In this document: in pieces, positions 16,323 through 23,660 of the stretch
Position numbering within the stretch: the stretch's first letter is position 1
Layout of the letters: the number at the start of each line of letters is the position of its first letter
Source: Streptomyces vinaceus
Lineage (GTDB): Bacteria; Actinomycetota; Actinomycetes; Streptomycetales; Streptomycetaceae
Assembly: GCF_008704935.1 (NCBI RefSeq)
Contig: NZ_CP023692.1
Location: forward strand, 7,231,501 to 7,295,500
Length of the DNA: 64,000 nt
Reading direction: 5' to 3'
The notes under the pieces: generated by a model
What the model was told of the DNA's origin: nothing
Databases searched by the model: none
What the model saw: the letters and a program-made list of their open reading frames with translations, nothing else
Position numbers and translations under genes: made by a program

Positions 16323-16368
16323 GAACCACGTGATCAGAAAGCTGACCCATCTCTGCAGGAGGCACCTT

Positions 16369-16737
16369 TTGACGCTACTCCCGATGCAAACCCCCACGGC
16401 GGAAGCCGACCCTGCGCACAGGACGGCGTCCGAGGACGCGGATCAGGCCTGCCCGCAGGTCGGCGACGACATGACGGTCGAAGTGGCCCTGTCCGTCATG
16501 GCCAGTGCCCGCGCGGGACATCTGCTGGTCTGCGACGAGCACGGCCTGTGCACCGGGCTGGTCACCCCGGCCCAGCTCGCCGCCGCCCGTCGCAGCGACA
16601 CGTACACGGACCGGGTCAGGCTGCGCGACATCCTCGGCGATCGCAGCGTCATGGGCCGCAGCCGGCCCGATGCCCTGCCCATCGCCGTCGAACAAGGCGG
16701 CGTGGCGGGCACCCCCGGCCTCGCCCTCGCACGCTGA
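16369..16737 (+). CDS. CBS-domain protein of the cold-shock cluster
   Basis: A 122-residue protein with a single degenerate CBS pair (VALSVMASARAGHLLVCDEHGLCTGLVTPAQLAAAR). CBS modules bind adenosyl nucleotides. An unusual TTG start at 16369 is chosen because AGGAGG lies six bases ahead (16357-16362); the upstream in-frame GTG at 16330 and the ATG at 16384 have no comparable site. It follows the helicase gene by 46 bp and recurs next to this helicase in Streptomyces, so it may sense energy state for the same process. Its exact role is unknown. Confidence 0.8.
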   Translation: MTLLPMQTPTAEADPAHRTASEDADQACPQVGDDMTVEVALSVMASARAGHLLVCDEHGLCTGLVTPAQLAAARRSDTYTDRVRLRDILGDRSVMGRSRPDALPIAVEQGGVAGTPGLALAR

Positions 16738-16785
16738 ACCGCCCCACCGCGGTCGGACCGTACTCCTCTTCCCCTGTGAGGCATC

Positions 16786-17097
16786 ATGCGCTGTGTCATC
16801 GCCCGCTTCCCGTTCGACCTCACCAAGAGCGGCGTCCTGGAAACGATGAAGGACGTCAAGCCCGAACCGGTCACCGGTGAATCCGTGATCATCGGCCGCC
16901 GCACCTACCCCGTCAAGCAGGTCGGCCAGGCCGTCACCCGCCAGGACCGGCGTGACTTCAGCGTCGGCGAGGTCCTGCGGGCCATGACCCAGCTGGGGTT
17001 CACCTGCCGCGGCATTCCGCGGGCCGCCGTACCCACGCGCGGCCTCAGCCCGCTCCAACAGGCCTCCGCCATGCTCGGAACCCCGGCGAGCCTCTGA
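16786..17097 (+). CDS. Conserved small protein of the csp-helicase cluster
   Basis: A 103-residue protein without a recognised domain. It begins MRCVIARFPFDLTKSGV and continues with an even mix of charged and hydrophobic residues, including VIIGRRTYPVKQVGQAV. There is no signal peptide or membrane segment. It lies 48 bp after the CBS gene on the same strand and before a strong terminator hairpin, so it is probably the last gene of the helicase operon. A role in RNA or cold response is inferred only from position. Confidence 0.75.
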   Translation: MRCVIARFPFDLTKSGVLETMKDVKPEPVTGESVIIGRRTYPVKQVGQAVTRQDRRDFSVGEVLRAMTQLGFTCRGIPRAAVPTRGLSPLQQASAMLGTPASL

Positions 17098-17137
17098 CCG
17101 CAGGGCCCGGCGCGAGCCGGCAGGAGCACAGCGCGCA

Positions 17138-17167
17138 GGGCCCGGCCGGCACACCCCGGCCGGGCCC
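17138..17167. terminator. Hairpin closing the cold-shock cluster
   Basis: GGGCCCGGCCGG (17138-17149) and CCGGCCGGGCCC (17156-17167) with a six-base loop, followed by TT. It sits 40 bp after the last gene and before a convergent gene's stop, so it is probably bidirectional. Confidence 0.75.
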
Positions 17168-17214
17168 TTCCGCGTACCGGGGGCGGCGGCGCAGGGCCCC
17201 GTACGCGTGCCGGG

Positions 17215-17628
17215 TCAGGGCATCTCGTCGGGGTCGCAGCTGGCCCGGCGCAGGCCGATCGTGCGCAGGGCCCGCATCAGGGCTTCGGAGTCCCCCTCGC
17301 GCACGACGTGGACGGCGCCCTCGACCGCGAGGCCGGATACGGCTCGGGGAATGCGGTCGGCGGCCGTCCGCAGCACCACCCCGCCCGGCGGGTCCAGGGC
17401 GCGCACCCCGCGGAACACGCTGAGGAAGCCCGGGTCCGCATCGAGGCTGTCGAGCCCGGCGGGCAGGGACACCACCGTGATGTCGGGGAGGAGGAGGCGG
17501 GCGTGCGCGAGGGCGACGGCGGGGTCGTGGGCGTGCGACAGGACCTGGAAGTGCGGATTGCGCTGGATACCGGCGCGCAGTAGCTCAAGCTGCTCGCCAT
17601 CGGGCACGCCGACCACCAAAACCGTCAT
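17215..17628 (-). CDS. Atypical response-regulator receiver domain protein
   Basis: A 137-residue protein that reads as a stand-alone receiver-like fold: VLVVGVPDGEQLELLRAGI, ARLLLPDITVVSLPAG, then VVLRTAADRI and AVEGAVHVVREGD. Where canonical receivers have the phospho-acceptor aspartate (VxxDxxMP) this one has VVSLPAG, so phosphorylation at the normal site is impossible. No output domain is present. Of two candidate starts, the ATG at 17628 has GGAG six bases ahead, while the one at 17640 has none at the right spacing. It may act as a protein-interaction or ligand-binding pseudo-receiver; the partner is unknown. Confidence 0.68.
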   Translation of the reverse strand: MTVLVVGVPDGEQLELLRAGIQRNPHFQVLSHAHDPAVALAHARLLLPDITVVSLPAGLDSLDADPGFLSVFRGVRALDPPGGVVLRTAADRIPRAVSGLAVEGAVHVVREGDSEALMRALRTIGLRRASCDPDEMP

Positions 17629-17749
17629 CACCTGCTCCATCCTGCGTTCCGGCACGCGGTGACGCGACCCGGGACGCATACGACGCGCAGAACGGGGTGA
17701 TGTGGGGTCGGAGCGGCCGGTGTCGCCCTCGGGCAGCCACACTGGGGGC

Positions 17750-18040
17750 ATGACCGAGCACCCCTTCACCGTCGACCTGGCCGGCACCCACAGCACCAGC
17801 GGTACCCCGACACACACCGGCAGGCACCAGTACCGCCACCACCTGCGGTACGAGAACCCCGCCGGTGAAGCCTGGACCAGTCCCGAGGGTCACACGCTGC
17901 GCACGCCCCGCGGTCTGACCGTCGTGACGTGTGCCTGCGGCCTCGCGACGGAGGCGCTCCCGAGCGATGACGCACGGCTCGTCTACGAGGAACACCGCAA
18001 CGTGATCCGCGACGAGACGAGGCGTGACAACCCTCTGTAG
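17750..18040 (+). CDS. Small hypothetical protein
   Basis: A 96-residue hydrophilic protein with no recognised domain. A His/Thr-rich N-terminal part (GTHSTSGTPTHTGRHQYRHH) is followed by a compact core, LTVVTCACGLATEALP, and a charged C terminus. The CxC plus scattered histidines could bind a metal, but no known motif fits. Small streptomycete proteins of this look often sit beside regulators. It starts at an ATG with TGGGGG just ahead and runs divergently from the pseudo-receiver gene (122-bp gap). Confidence 0.6.
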   Translation: MTEHPFTVDLAGTHSTSGTPTHTGRHQYRHHLRYENPAGEAWTSPEGHTLRTPRGLTVVTCACGLATEALPSDDARLVYEEHRNVIRDETRRDNPL

Positions 18041-18140
18041 GACGCCTCCCGGGGGCCGACTCGGCCTGATCCCGCCCCACATCAAGCGCGTGGTCGGCTG
18101 GGAGGCGATCGCGTGGCACGGCTCACCGAGGACTGCGGGG

Positions 18141-18490
18141 TCACAGGCCGTGGGCGACGGGGTGCAGCGGTTCGTACAGCGGAAGTTCGGCGCCGCTGGG
18201 AAGCCGTACGGCCGTCAGTTTGCCCCACCGCTGTTCGCTGACCGGGCGCGTGATCTCGACGCCCTTGGCGCGGAACTCGCCGAGCTGGGAATCGAGGTCG
18301 TCGCACATCAGGTAGAGCTCGTGCCGCGGCGGGCCATCGGCCGGGTGGACGGCGACTTCGGCCGGCGGCAACGTGAAGATGAGCCAGCCGCCCCCCGCGT
18401 CGATGCCGGGGAAACCGAGGACGTCACGGATGAAAGCACGGTCGGCGTCGGCGTCCTGGCTGTAGAGATGACATGTGCACCGCTGATCAT
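18141..18490 (-). pseudogene. VOC/glyoxalase-like protein, one-base frameshift near the N terminus
   Basis: The start MISGAHVI (ATG at 18490) is in one frame, while the body LYSQDADADRAFIRDVLGF through ELPLYEPLHPVAHG is in another. Adding one base at about 18467 joins them as GAHVI-(L)-YSQDADADRAF, exactly the beta-strand to helix transition expected of a VOC domain of about 116 residues. The frame of the body has an upstream GTG, but it would give a non-homologous, Arg-rich N terminus. So this is a one-nucleotide deletion, real or from sequencing. VOC proteins bind a divalent metal and act on varied small substrates; the one here is unknown. Confidence 0.72.
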
Positions 18491-18551
18491 GGCTGTCTGT
18501 CCCTGCCCATCGACGTGCTGACGGTCGTGTCCCGGGCATCCTGGCACGCCG

Positions 18552-19196
18552 CTACCGGCTCTGGGCGCGGATCGCGTTCTGCCACGCGGCGTTGACGGCG
18601 GACTGGATGCGCAGTGTCGCTTCCGGGAGGGGGCCGGGAAGGTGCACCGGTGCGCCGAGGTGCACGTGCAGGCCCGGCCGTCGCAGGGGCGCGGTCACGG
18701 CTCCGGCGAGTTGTTTGACCGGGCCGCCCGAGCACAGCCGCCGGGCACCGGCCTGGCCGACGGGGACGAGCGGCGCTCCGGTCATGGCAGCCAGCCGTGC
18801 CGGGCCGCTGCGGAAGGGCCCGGGTGCCGCCTCGCCCGAATCGGTGCGCTCGGGCAGTCGGCCTTCCCCGTAGAGCAGGACGCAGCGCCCGGCCGCGAGT
18901 GCGGCCGCCGCGGCATCGAGGCATTCGGCGGCGCGCGCGGTGCCCCGCCGGACCGGGATGTGCCCTTCGCGGCGCAGCGCCGCCCCGAGCAGCGGCAGCC
19001 GCCACAGGCCCGCGGTGGCCATGACGACGGGCTCGATCCGGTACCGCCGCAGCGCCGCGATCACGACGGCGGGATCGGCGAGCGAGGTGTGGTTGGCCAC
19101 CAGGATGCTGCCGGCGTGGGGACCCGCCGCGCGTTCGGAGGTGACGGTCAGCTTTCCGGCAACGGGGACGACTGCGGCGGCGATGCGGCTGAGCAT
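18552..19196 (-). CDS. 1-acyl-sn-glycerol-3-phosphate acyltransferase family protein (PlsC-like)
   Basis: A 214-residue acyltransferase with the block I motif NHTSLAD (HX4D), block II near LPLLGAALRREGHIPVRRG, block III LLYGEGRLPER (EGxR type) and block IV APLVPVGQAG. The N terminus has a short hydrophobic helix (LSRIAAAVVPVAG) that would associate it with the membrane. The family transfers fatty acyl chains to lysophosphatidate or related glycerolipids. It is transcribed alone. The gap of 61 bp to the VOC relic contains no clear promoter. Confidence 0.88.
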   Translation of the reverse strand: MLSRIAAAVVPVAGKLTVTSERAAGPHAGSILVANHTSLADPAVVIAALRRYRIEPVVMATAGLWRLPLLGAALRREGHIPVRRGTARAAECLDAAAAALAAGRCVLLYGEGRLPERTDSGEAAPGPFRSGPARLAAMTGAPLVPVGQAGARRLCSGGPVKQLAGAVTAPLRRPGLHVHLGAPVHLPGPLPEATLRIQSAVNAAWQNAIRAQSR

Positions 19197-19316
19197 GGAG
19201 GGCCTCGTTCGGGTGTCTGTGAACTGACACCCTCATCGTCGGCCGCCGCCGATCGCCGGTCATGAGTAGCCGTACTCACCCCTCAGGGCTACCGACCCCA
19301 GTAGGTGCTCCGGGCG

Positions 19317-19752
19317 TCACCCGTGTTCCTTCATGCCCTCGGCGATGAGCGCAACGCCGACCCCCAGCAGCCAGACGTCCTTGGCCAGCGCGATGCCCTG
19401 TTCGGTGGGACGCAGGCTGCCTTCCTCGCGCATGCCCGGCGTACGGAGGTAGAGCCCGATGGTGCCCACGGAGAACGCGGTCAGCGCCACCCCCGGCGAC
19501 CGCGGCGGGGACGAACGGCACGAGGAGCGCGGCGGCAATGGCGAGCTCCCCGGCGGAGAGCACGCGTACGAACTTCTGGGCGTCCTGCTCGCCCAGGAAC
19601 GGGTACGTTCCGGCGGCGAACTGCTGGAGACCCTCGGCCGTCGCCTCGTCCGCACCGCGTTTGGAGAGCCCGGAACTCAGGAAGAAGGCGCCGGTCGTGA
19701 GCCTGAGCGGCAGCTGCCGCGCCGCCGAACGCCATGTCCCACAGGAAACCAT
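19317..19752 (-). pseudogene. DoxX-family membrane protein, one-base frameshift
   Basis: The N-terminal part (TTGAFFLSSGLSKRGADE, then RVLSAGELAIAAALLVPFVPAAVAG) is in one frame. The rest (VALTAFSVGTIGLYLRTPGM, then ALAKDVWLLGVGVALIAEGMKEHG) is in another. The switch lies in the run of five C at 19490-19494; removing one C fuses the two parts into a 144-residue DoxX-type four-helix protein without other change. The start at 19752 is supported by GGGAGG six bases ahead. DoxX proteins are membrane components linked to redox or oxidative stress. A homopolymer insertion is a common sequencing artefact, so the gene may be intact in the organism. Confidence 0.78.
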
Positions 19753-20027
19753 GCCGAGCCTCCCAGCGATGACCCCACCCATCCACCCTGCCACCGCTCC
19801 GAGGCGTGTCAAGCGGGAACCGGTGAGAGCCCGTGGAGCCGTCGGCCCACCGCCACGCGCCCGGAGCCGCCATGGCCGGCAGCTCTGACTCCGCCCGTAC
19901 CGGCCAACCTCGTGGAATTGCCGCTTCGGCGGGCGTGTGAGCCGGGGGCGGCCCGCGCGGCGGTGTTTGCTGGCGGCAGCAAGGACCTCACCCGCGAGGC
20001 CGCCACGCGCCAGGAGGAACCGGAAGC

Positions 20028-20336
20028 ATGAAGTTCGCCCAGATCATCGACTTCGAGACCGAGCGCATCGAAGAAGTGCGCGAGCTCATGCGCTCCTATG
20101 AGGAGCGGGCCCGCACGGAAGGCCGCAGCGGCGCCCCTGATTCCCGCACTCTGCTCAAGGACCGGGCCAACCCGAACCGCTATCTCGCCGTGGTCGAGTT
20201 CGAGTCGTACGAGGCCGCCATGGCCAACAGCAACGCGCCCGAGACCAACGAGCTGGCCCAGCAGCTCTCGGCGCTGATGACCAGGCCGCCGGTCTACACC
20301 GACTGCGACCTCCAGGATCGGCAGAGCATCGGCTGA
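20028..20336 (+). CDS. Small ABM-like dimeric alpha/beta-barrel protein
   Basis: A 102-residue protein starting MKFAQIIDFETERIEEVREL, with an internal RYLAVVEFESYEAAMANS strand-helix. The pattern of two strand-helix units with EFxSYEAA resembles the ferredoxin-like dimeric barrels of antibiotic biosynthesis monooxygenase or EthD-type proteins. No catalytic residue can be assigned. It is cytoplasmic. AGGAGG lies 13 bases and GGAAG 4 bases before the ATG. It precedes a VOC gene on the same strand with a 99-bp gap. Function unknown. Confidence 0.72.
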   Translation: MKFAQIIDFETERIEEVRELMRSYEERARTEGRSGAPDSRTLLKDRANPNRYLAVVEFESYEAAMANSNAPETNELAQQLSALMTRPPVYTDCDLQDRQSIG

Positions 20337-20435
20337 CCTCGGCGGTCGCGCCGCCGGCATGTCCGGCGGGGCGGCGGGTACGACCCCTTCCGTACGCAGC
20401 GGCACACAGGCCGCCGAGGAACCAGGGGACCGGAA

Positions 20436-20810
20436 ATGATTCGAAAGCTGCAGGCAGTGGCGCTGGACTGCGCCGACCCGGTACGGCTCGCAGGCTTCTA
20501 CGCGGAGCTGCTCGGCGGCCGGGCGGTCCCGGACCCTGAGGACCCCGACTGGGTCGAGGTGCACGGGTTCGAGGGGACGCCACTGGCCTGCCAGCGGGTG
20601 GAGGGCTACCGACCACCCGAATGGCCCGGCCAGCGGCATCCACAGCAGCTGCACCTGGACTTCGACGTGGACGATCTGGACGGCGAGGAGAAGCGGGCGC
20701 TCGCGCTCGGCGCGACCGTGCTGGAGCGGACGGACCAGCTGCGCCCGGACGCCAACTGGCGGGTCTACGCGGACCCGGCCGGCCACCCGTTCTGCCTCTG
20801 CCTTCACTGA
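20436..20810 (+). CDS. VOC-family (glyoxalase/bleomycin-resistance-like) protein
   Basis: A 124-residue single VOC domain: AVALDCADPVRLAGFYAELLGG, then HPQQLHLDFDVDDLDGEEKRAL and the terminal WRVYADPAGHPFCLC. The central HLDFDV and the terminal PAGHPFCLC are the metal-binding and dimer-pairing strands of the glyoxalase_6 (DUF1653-like) subgroup. Substrate unknown. Its last seven bases overlap the convergent PNPOx-family gene. GGGGACCGGAAA before the ATG is a weak ribosome-binding site. Confidence 0.85.
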   Translation: MIRKLQAVALDCADPVRLAGFYAELLGGRAVPDPEDPDWVEVHGFEGTPLACQRVEGYRPPEWPGQRHPQQLHLDFDVDDLDGEEKRALALGATVLERTDQLRPDANWRVYADPAGHPFCLCLH

Positions 20811-21448
20811 TCCGCGGTCTCACCGTCCCGGCTCGGCCGGTGGGACCGGTTCGCCGACTGCGGCCGGGTGAAGTAGTGGGTGTCCTTGGGGCGCCCTTGG
20901 TCACGGCTGCCCGGCCGCGGGGCCGGCTCCAGGTGCGGTATGTGCTTGGAGCAGTGGATGTAGGCCTCCTCGACGGTGAGGTGGACCCACAGGTGCGGTG
21001 TGCGGCCGGGCGTGGTGTCCTGGGGCAGGTCGGGGTGGCTGCGTCGCAGTTCGCCGTCCTGGCACAGCCGGGCCACCCCGTTGACGTGGAGTCCCACGTG
21101 GTGGTGGGTGAAGTCCACGAAGAGCATGCCCAGGTGGGGGTTTTCGAGCATGTTGCCGGCGCTGGCGTGCACGCCGTTGCCGCGGAACTCGGGGTAGGCG
21201 AGTGACTGCTCGTCGATGACGTGCACGAACCCCGGAGTTCCTGCCCGGAAGCTCGCGTCGCACTCCCCGCGGGAGTCGGCGGTGGCGAGGAACACCATGG
21301 CCTGGCGGCCGATGAAGTCACGCATCTCCGGCGTGAGGTGCGGACGTACCTGCTGGTCGTAGAAGCGCGCGGCGCGATCGGCGGTCCCAAGGTGGTGCTG
21401 AAGCCGGTGTTCACCAGCTGATCCGAAGGGCGGCGGGGGCAAGGTCAC
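20804..21448 (-). CDS. Pyridoxamine 5'-phosphate oxidase family flavoprotein
   Basis: A 214-residue split-barrel flavoprotein. The FMN-binding core is MVFLATADSRGECDASFRAG and LAYPEFRGNGVHASAGNMLEN, followed by LGMLFVDF and the C-terminal HCSKHIPHLE. This subgroup of PNPOx-like proteins (with a long N-terminal helix, AARFYDQQVRPHLTPEM) uses FMN or F420 and reduces unknown small molecules. The start is a GTG at 21448 preceded by three tandem copies of CCAGGAGTA, each holding an AGGAG. It ends overlapping the VOC gene by seven bases. It lies downstream of the flavohaemoglobin-like gene on the same strand (51-bp gap), so the two flavoproteins may be one operon. Confidence 0.87.
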   Translation of the reverse strand: MTLPPPPFGSAGEHRLQHHLGTADRAARFYDQQVRPHLTPEMRDFIGRQAMVFLATADSRGECDASFRAGTPGFVHVIDEQSLAYPEFRGNGVHASAGNMLENPHLGMLFVDFTHHHVGLHVNGVARLCQDGELRRSHPDLPQDTTPGRTPHLWVHLTVEEAYIHCSKHIPHLEPAPRPGSRDQGRPKDTHYFTRPQSANRSHRPSRDGETADQ

Positions 21449-21450
21449 GG

Positions 21451-21477
21451 GGTACTCCTGGTACTCCTGGTACTCCT
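21451..21477 (-). repeat. Three tandem 9-bp copies carrying Shine-Dalgarno cores
   Basis: On the plus strand GGTACTCCT is repeated exactly three times (21451-21459, 21460-21468, 21469-21477). On the coding strand this reads (AGGAGTACC)x3 directly before the GTG start of the PNPOx-family gene. Each copy holds AGGAG, but only the one nearest the start has workable spacing. Copy number could vary by slippage. Confidence 0.85.
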
Positions 21478-21499
21478 GGCACGGCGGGCGGGGAGCGGA

Positions 21500-22735
21500 T
21501 CAGCGGGCGGACAGGACGGGTGTCTCGAAGGGGTCGTAGTGGATGTGGTCGGGCAGCGTGCCGTGGAGGGTGAGCGCCTCGTCGGCCGACGCGACCATGG
21601 AGGCGGGACCGCTGAGGAAGCAGTCGTGCTGGTACCACGGCCCGTACTCGGCGAGCACCTGCGGCAACGAACCGCGGATTCCGGGGATGTGTTCGTGGGA
21701 GACCGCGCCGCGGAGGGTCAGCCAGTGGTGTCGCTGCGCCATCCGGAGCATGTCGTCGATCCCGTAGAGCTCCGAGCTGGTCCGGGCGCCGAGGAACAGG
21801 TCCACCTGGTGGCGGCCCCCGCGACGGGCGATCTCCTCGATGAGGGCCCGGATCGGGGCGAGGCCCGTGCCGCCCGCCACGCACAACAGGTCGGAGTGGA
21901 CGGCGGCGTCGAGCACCATGTCGCCCATCGGCGGGCCGAGTTGCAGGACATCGCCCACCACCGCCCGGTGGACGAGGGCGTCGCTGACCGTGCCGCCGGG
22001 CACGGCGCGTACGTGGAAGGTGAGGGTGCCGTCCTCGCGCGGTGCGTTGGCGGGGGAGTAGTAGCGCCACTGCTTGGGCCACCACGGCGTTTCGAGGCTG
22101 ACGTACTGCCCGGCGGCGTACTCGTACGGCAGGTGCGGACGGACGGTGATCTCGGCGATGCCGTGTCCCCGCGAGAGCCGGTGCACCACTCTCGCCGGCC
22201 ATGCGGCGGGCCGCACGGCCGCGTCCTCCTCGGCCGCGCTGATCATGACCTGGGCCACAGCTCCGTACGCCTTCGTCCACGCGGCGGCGATCTCCGCGCT
22301 CCAGGCCGGGCCGGCGAAGCGGGCCAGCGCGGCGAGCAGGCACTCGCCCACCGCCGGGAAGTGCGCGGCGAGGGTCCCGAACTTGCGGTGGTCGCGGCCG
22401 AGGTGCCCGCAGAAGCGCACCAGGCCCGCCGGATCGTCCACGAGGTCCACGATCCGCAGCAGCGCGCGCAGCAGGCGGCCGCGCTGGGCGTCCATCCCGG
22501 GCGGGAACATCGGGCGGACCTCGGGATACCGGGCGAAGAGGATGGCGTAGAAGTAGACCGTCATGTCCGCTGCCAGGGGCTCCACTACGGCAACGGAGGC
22601 CCTGATGAGGGATATTTCCCGGTCGGTCAGGGGGGCCGGTGCGGCCGTCGGCTCGGCGGGAGCGGGTGTCGGGTGCTCTCGCTCGTCGGGGCGGGGCGCG
22701 TACGGACTGTTGGTGCGGCTGATCCGGAACCTCAA
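21500..22735 (-). CDS. Flavohaemoglobin-like globin-reductase fusion
   Basis: A 411-residue fusion. A disordered Pro-rich N terminus (about 1-35) leads to a globin domain (38-165) with the proximal histidine in GRDHRKFG (H116), and then a ferredoxin-reductase-type FAD/NAD module (175-411). The FAD motif is RYYSPANAP, the nucleotide motif VAGGTGLAPIRAL, and the terminal FLSGPASMV. In canonical flavohaemoproteins this arrangement dioxygenates nitric oxide to nitrate. Here the usual globin Tyr/Gln distal pocket is not obvious, so NO dioxygenase activity is inferred rather than shown. Streptomycetes carry several such fusions. It is transcribed ahead of the PNPOx-family gene. Confidence 0.86.
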   Translation of the reverse strand: MRFRISRTNSPYAPRPDEREHPTPAPAEPTAAPAPLTDREISLIRASVAVVEPLAADMTVYFYAILFARYPEVRPMFPPGMDAQRGRLLRALLRIVDLVDDPAGLVRFCGHLGRDHRKFGTLAAHFPAVGECLLAALARFAGPAWSAEIAAAWTKAYGAVAQVMISAAEEDAAVRPAAWPARVVHRLSRGHGIAEITVRPHLPYEYAAGQYVSLETPWWPKQWRYYSPANAPREDGTLTFHVRAVPGGTVSDALVHRAVVGDVLQLGPPMGDMVLDAAVHSDLLCVAGGTGLAPIRALIEEIARRGGRHQVDLFLGARTSSELYGIDDMLRMAQRHHWLTLRGAVSHEHIPGIRGSLPQVLAEYGPWYQHDCFLSGPASMVASADEALTLHGTLPDHIHYDPFETPVLSAR

Positions 22736-22880
22736 GGGGTCAGTGCCCCCCTGTCACTGCGGAATCTGCGTGCCGCGAACGGGGGCGGCGGGGCGGACAG
22801 TGCAAGCATGGTTCCTCATCTGGGGTCGACCGGTGACTGAGCGGCCTTGGATATTTCCGGTCATCTCGCGGGGCGGGCGT

Positions 22881-23000
22881 TCACCGGGTGTGGCGGTGTC
22901 GGCCGTGCTTGTGCGGTTCGCTGGTCGTCAGCAGCACGAGGGCCAGCCCGAGAGGCAGCAGGGACAGCAGCAGCAGAGTCATGCCACCGCGTGTGCCCAC
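22881..23000 (-). CDS. Possible 39-residue membrane peptide
   Basis: From a GTG at 23000 the frame reads VGTRGGMTLLLLSLLPLGLALVLLTT and ends in a His/Lys-rich tail (EPHKHGRHRHTR): one clear transmembrane helix with a basic C terminus. It follows the acidic Pro-rich ORF at 23038-23268 closely. Ribosome-binding support is weak (ACGGGGG upstream), and the open frame extends further without homology. It may be the membrane half of the adjacent ORF separated by a frameshift, or not a gene. Confidence 0.35.
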   Translation of the reverse strand: MGTRGGMTLLLLSLLPLGLALVLLTTSEPHKHGRHRHTR

Positions 23001-23037
23001 TCGAAAGCCGTCGACACCCGGCCCCCGTGCCGGGACC

Positions 23038-23268
23038 TCAGGCCGTGGGCTCCTGGGGGGCGGGATCCTCGGTCGGGTGGTCATGCCCGGTCCGGGATTC
23101 GTCCTCGTCACCCTTCCCGCCCTCCGGTTCCCTGACGGCGCGGAGGTCGGGCGCCGGAGGGTCCAGCGGGGGGAGGTCGGGAGTGAGGGCGTTCCCGCTC
23201 TCGGGAACCCTCGGGGGCAGTTCGGGTTCGGGCGCGCCGGGGGCGTGGGTCTCTCGTTCATCGGTCAT
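23038..23268 (-). CDS. Small acidic Pro-rich protein, hypothetical
   Basis: 76 residues from the ATG at 23268 (MTDERETHAPGAPEPELPPR), dominated by Pro, Glu and Asp: repeated PPLDPPAPDL-like segments, ending HDHPTEDPAPQEPTA. It looks intrinsically disordered. Streptomycetes have many small acidic Pro-rich proteins followed by a membrane helix; here the helix is in another frame just downstream (22881-23000), so a frameshift joining the two is possible. No function can be assigned. Confidence 0.4.
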   Translation of the reverse strand: MTDERETHAPGAPEPELPPRVPESGNALTPDLPPLDPPAPDLRAVREPEGGKGDEDESRTGHDHPTEDPAPQEPTA

Positions 23269-23310
23269 GTGGCCCACCTGCCCCTCATTCAGGTCCGAAC
23301 ACCTCCCCGC

Positions 23311-23347
23311 CGCTCAGCACTCGCCAGAGCCTGGCCAGTGCTGAGCG
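23311..23347. repeat. 11-bp perfect inverted repeat with nested inner stem
   Basis: CGCTCAGCACT (23311-23321) faces AGTGCTGAGCG (23337-23347). Inside, GCCAG (23323-23327) pairs with CTGGC (23331-23335), giving an almost continuous hairpin. It lies between the divergent acidic ORF and the 68-residue gene at 23442, about 95 bp upstream of the latter. It could be an operator or an attenuating hairpin; no poly-U follows. Confidence 0.6.
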
Positions 23348-23441
23348 GCCATGTGGCTGAAGGATGCTTGGGCATCGGTGCGGTCCGGGAACCGGTAGTG
23401 GGGTGACGCGATCCGCGCGTCAGCGTGCACGAGAGGAACAG

Positions 23442-23648
23442 ATGATGACCGATTTCACCCAGGTGTCGCACGGGCCCATCAGCGACGGCGCCGATGCCGA
23501 GTTCGTCGACGCGACCAATCTCTTCGTCTCGGGAGGCGGGCTGGCGGGCATCGAGCAGCTCGCCCGGGCGGGGGTCGGCGACCCGATCACGGAGGAGATG
23601 AAGGCAAGCGCGATCGGAGTCGTGAAGCTGTTCGGCGGCATCGGCTAG
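23442..23648 (+). CDS. Small hypothetical protein (68 residues)
   Basis: The frame begins MMTDFTQVSHGPISDGADAE and ends VVKLFGGIG. It starts at tandem ATGs (23442 and 23445) with GAGAGGA a few bases ahead, which supports translation. The sequence is acidic and slightly amphipathic, with no cysteine and no signal peptide. No modifying-enzyme gene is adjacent, so there is no positive evidence for a RiPP precursor. A large inverted repeat precedes it. Function unknown. Confidence 0.58.
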   Translation: MMTDFTQVSHGPISDGADAEFVDATNLFVSGGGLAGIEQLARAGVGDPITEEMKASAIGVVKLFGGIG

Positions 23649-23660
23649 GTCGCTCGGCGG

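Noticed and set aside
23442..23648. RiPP precursor candidate
   Set aside because: No modifying enzyme nearby, no cysteine- or serine-rich core and no leader motif that I can recognise.
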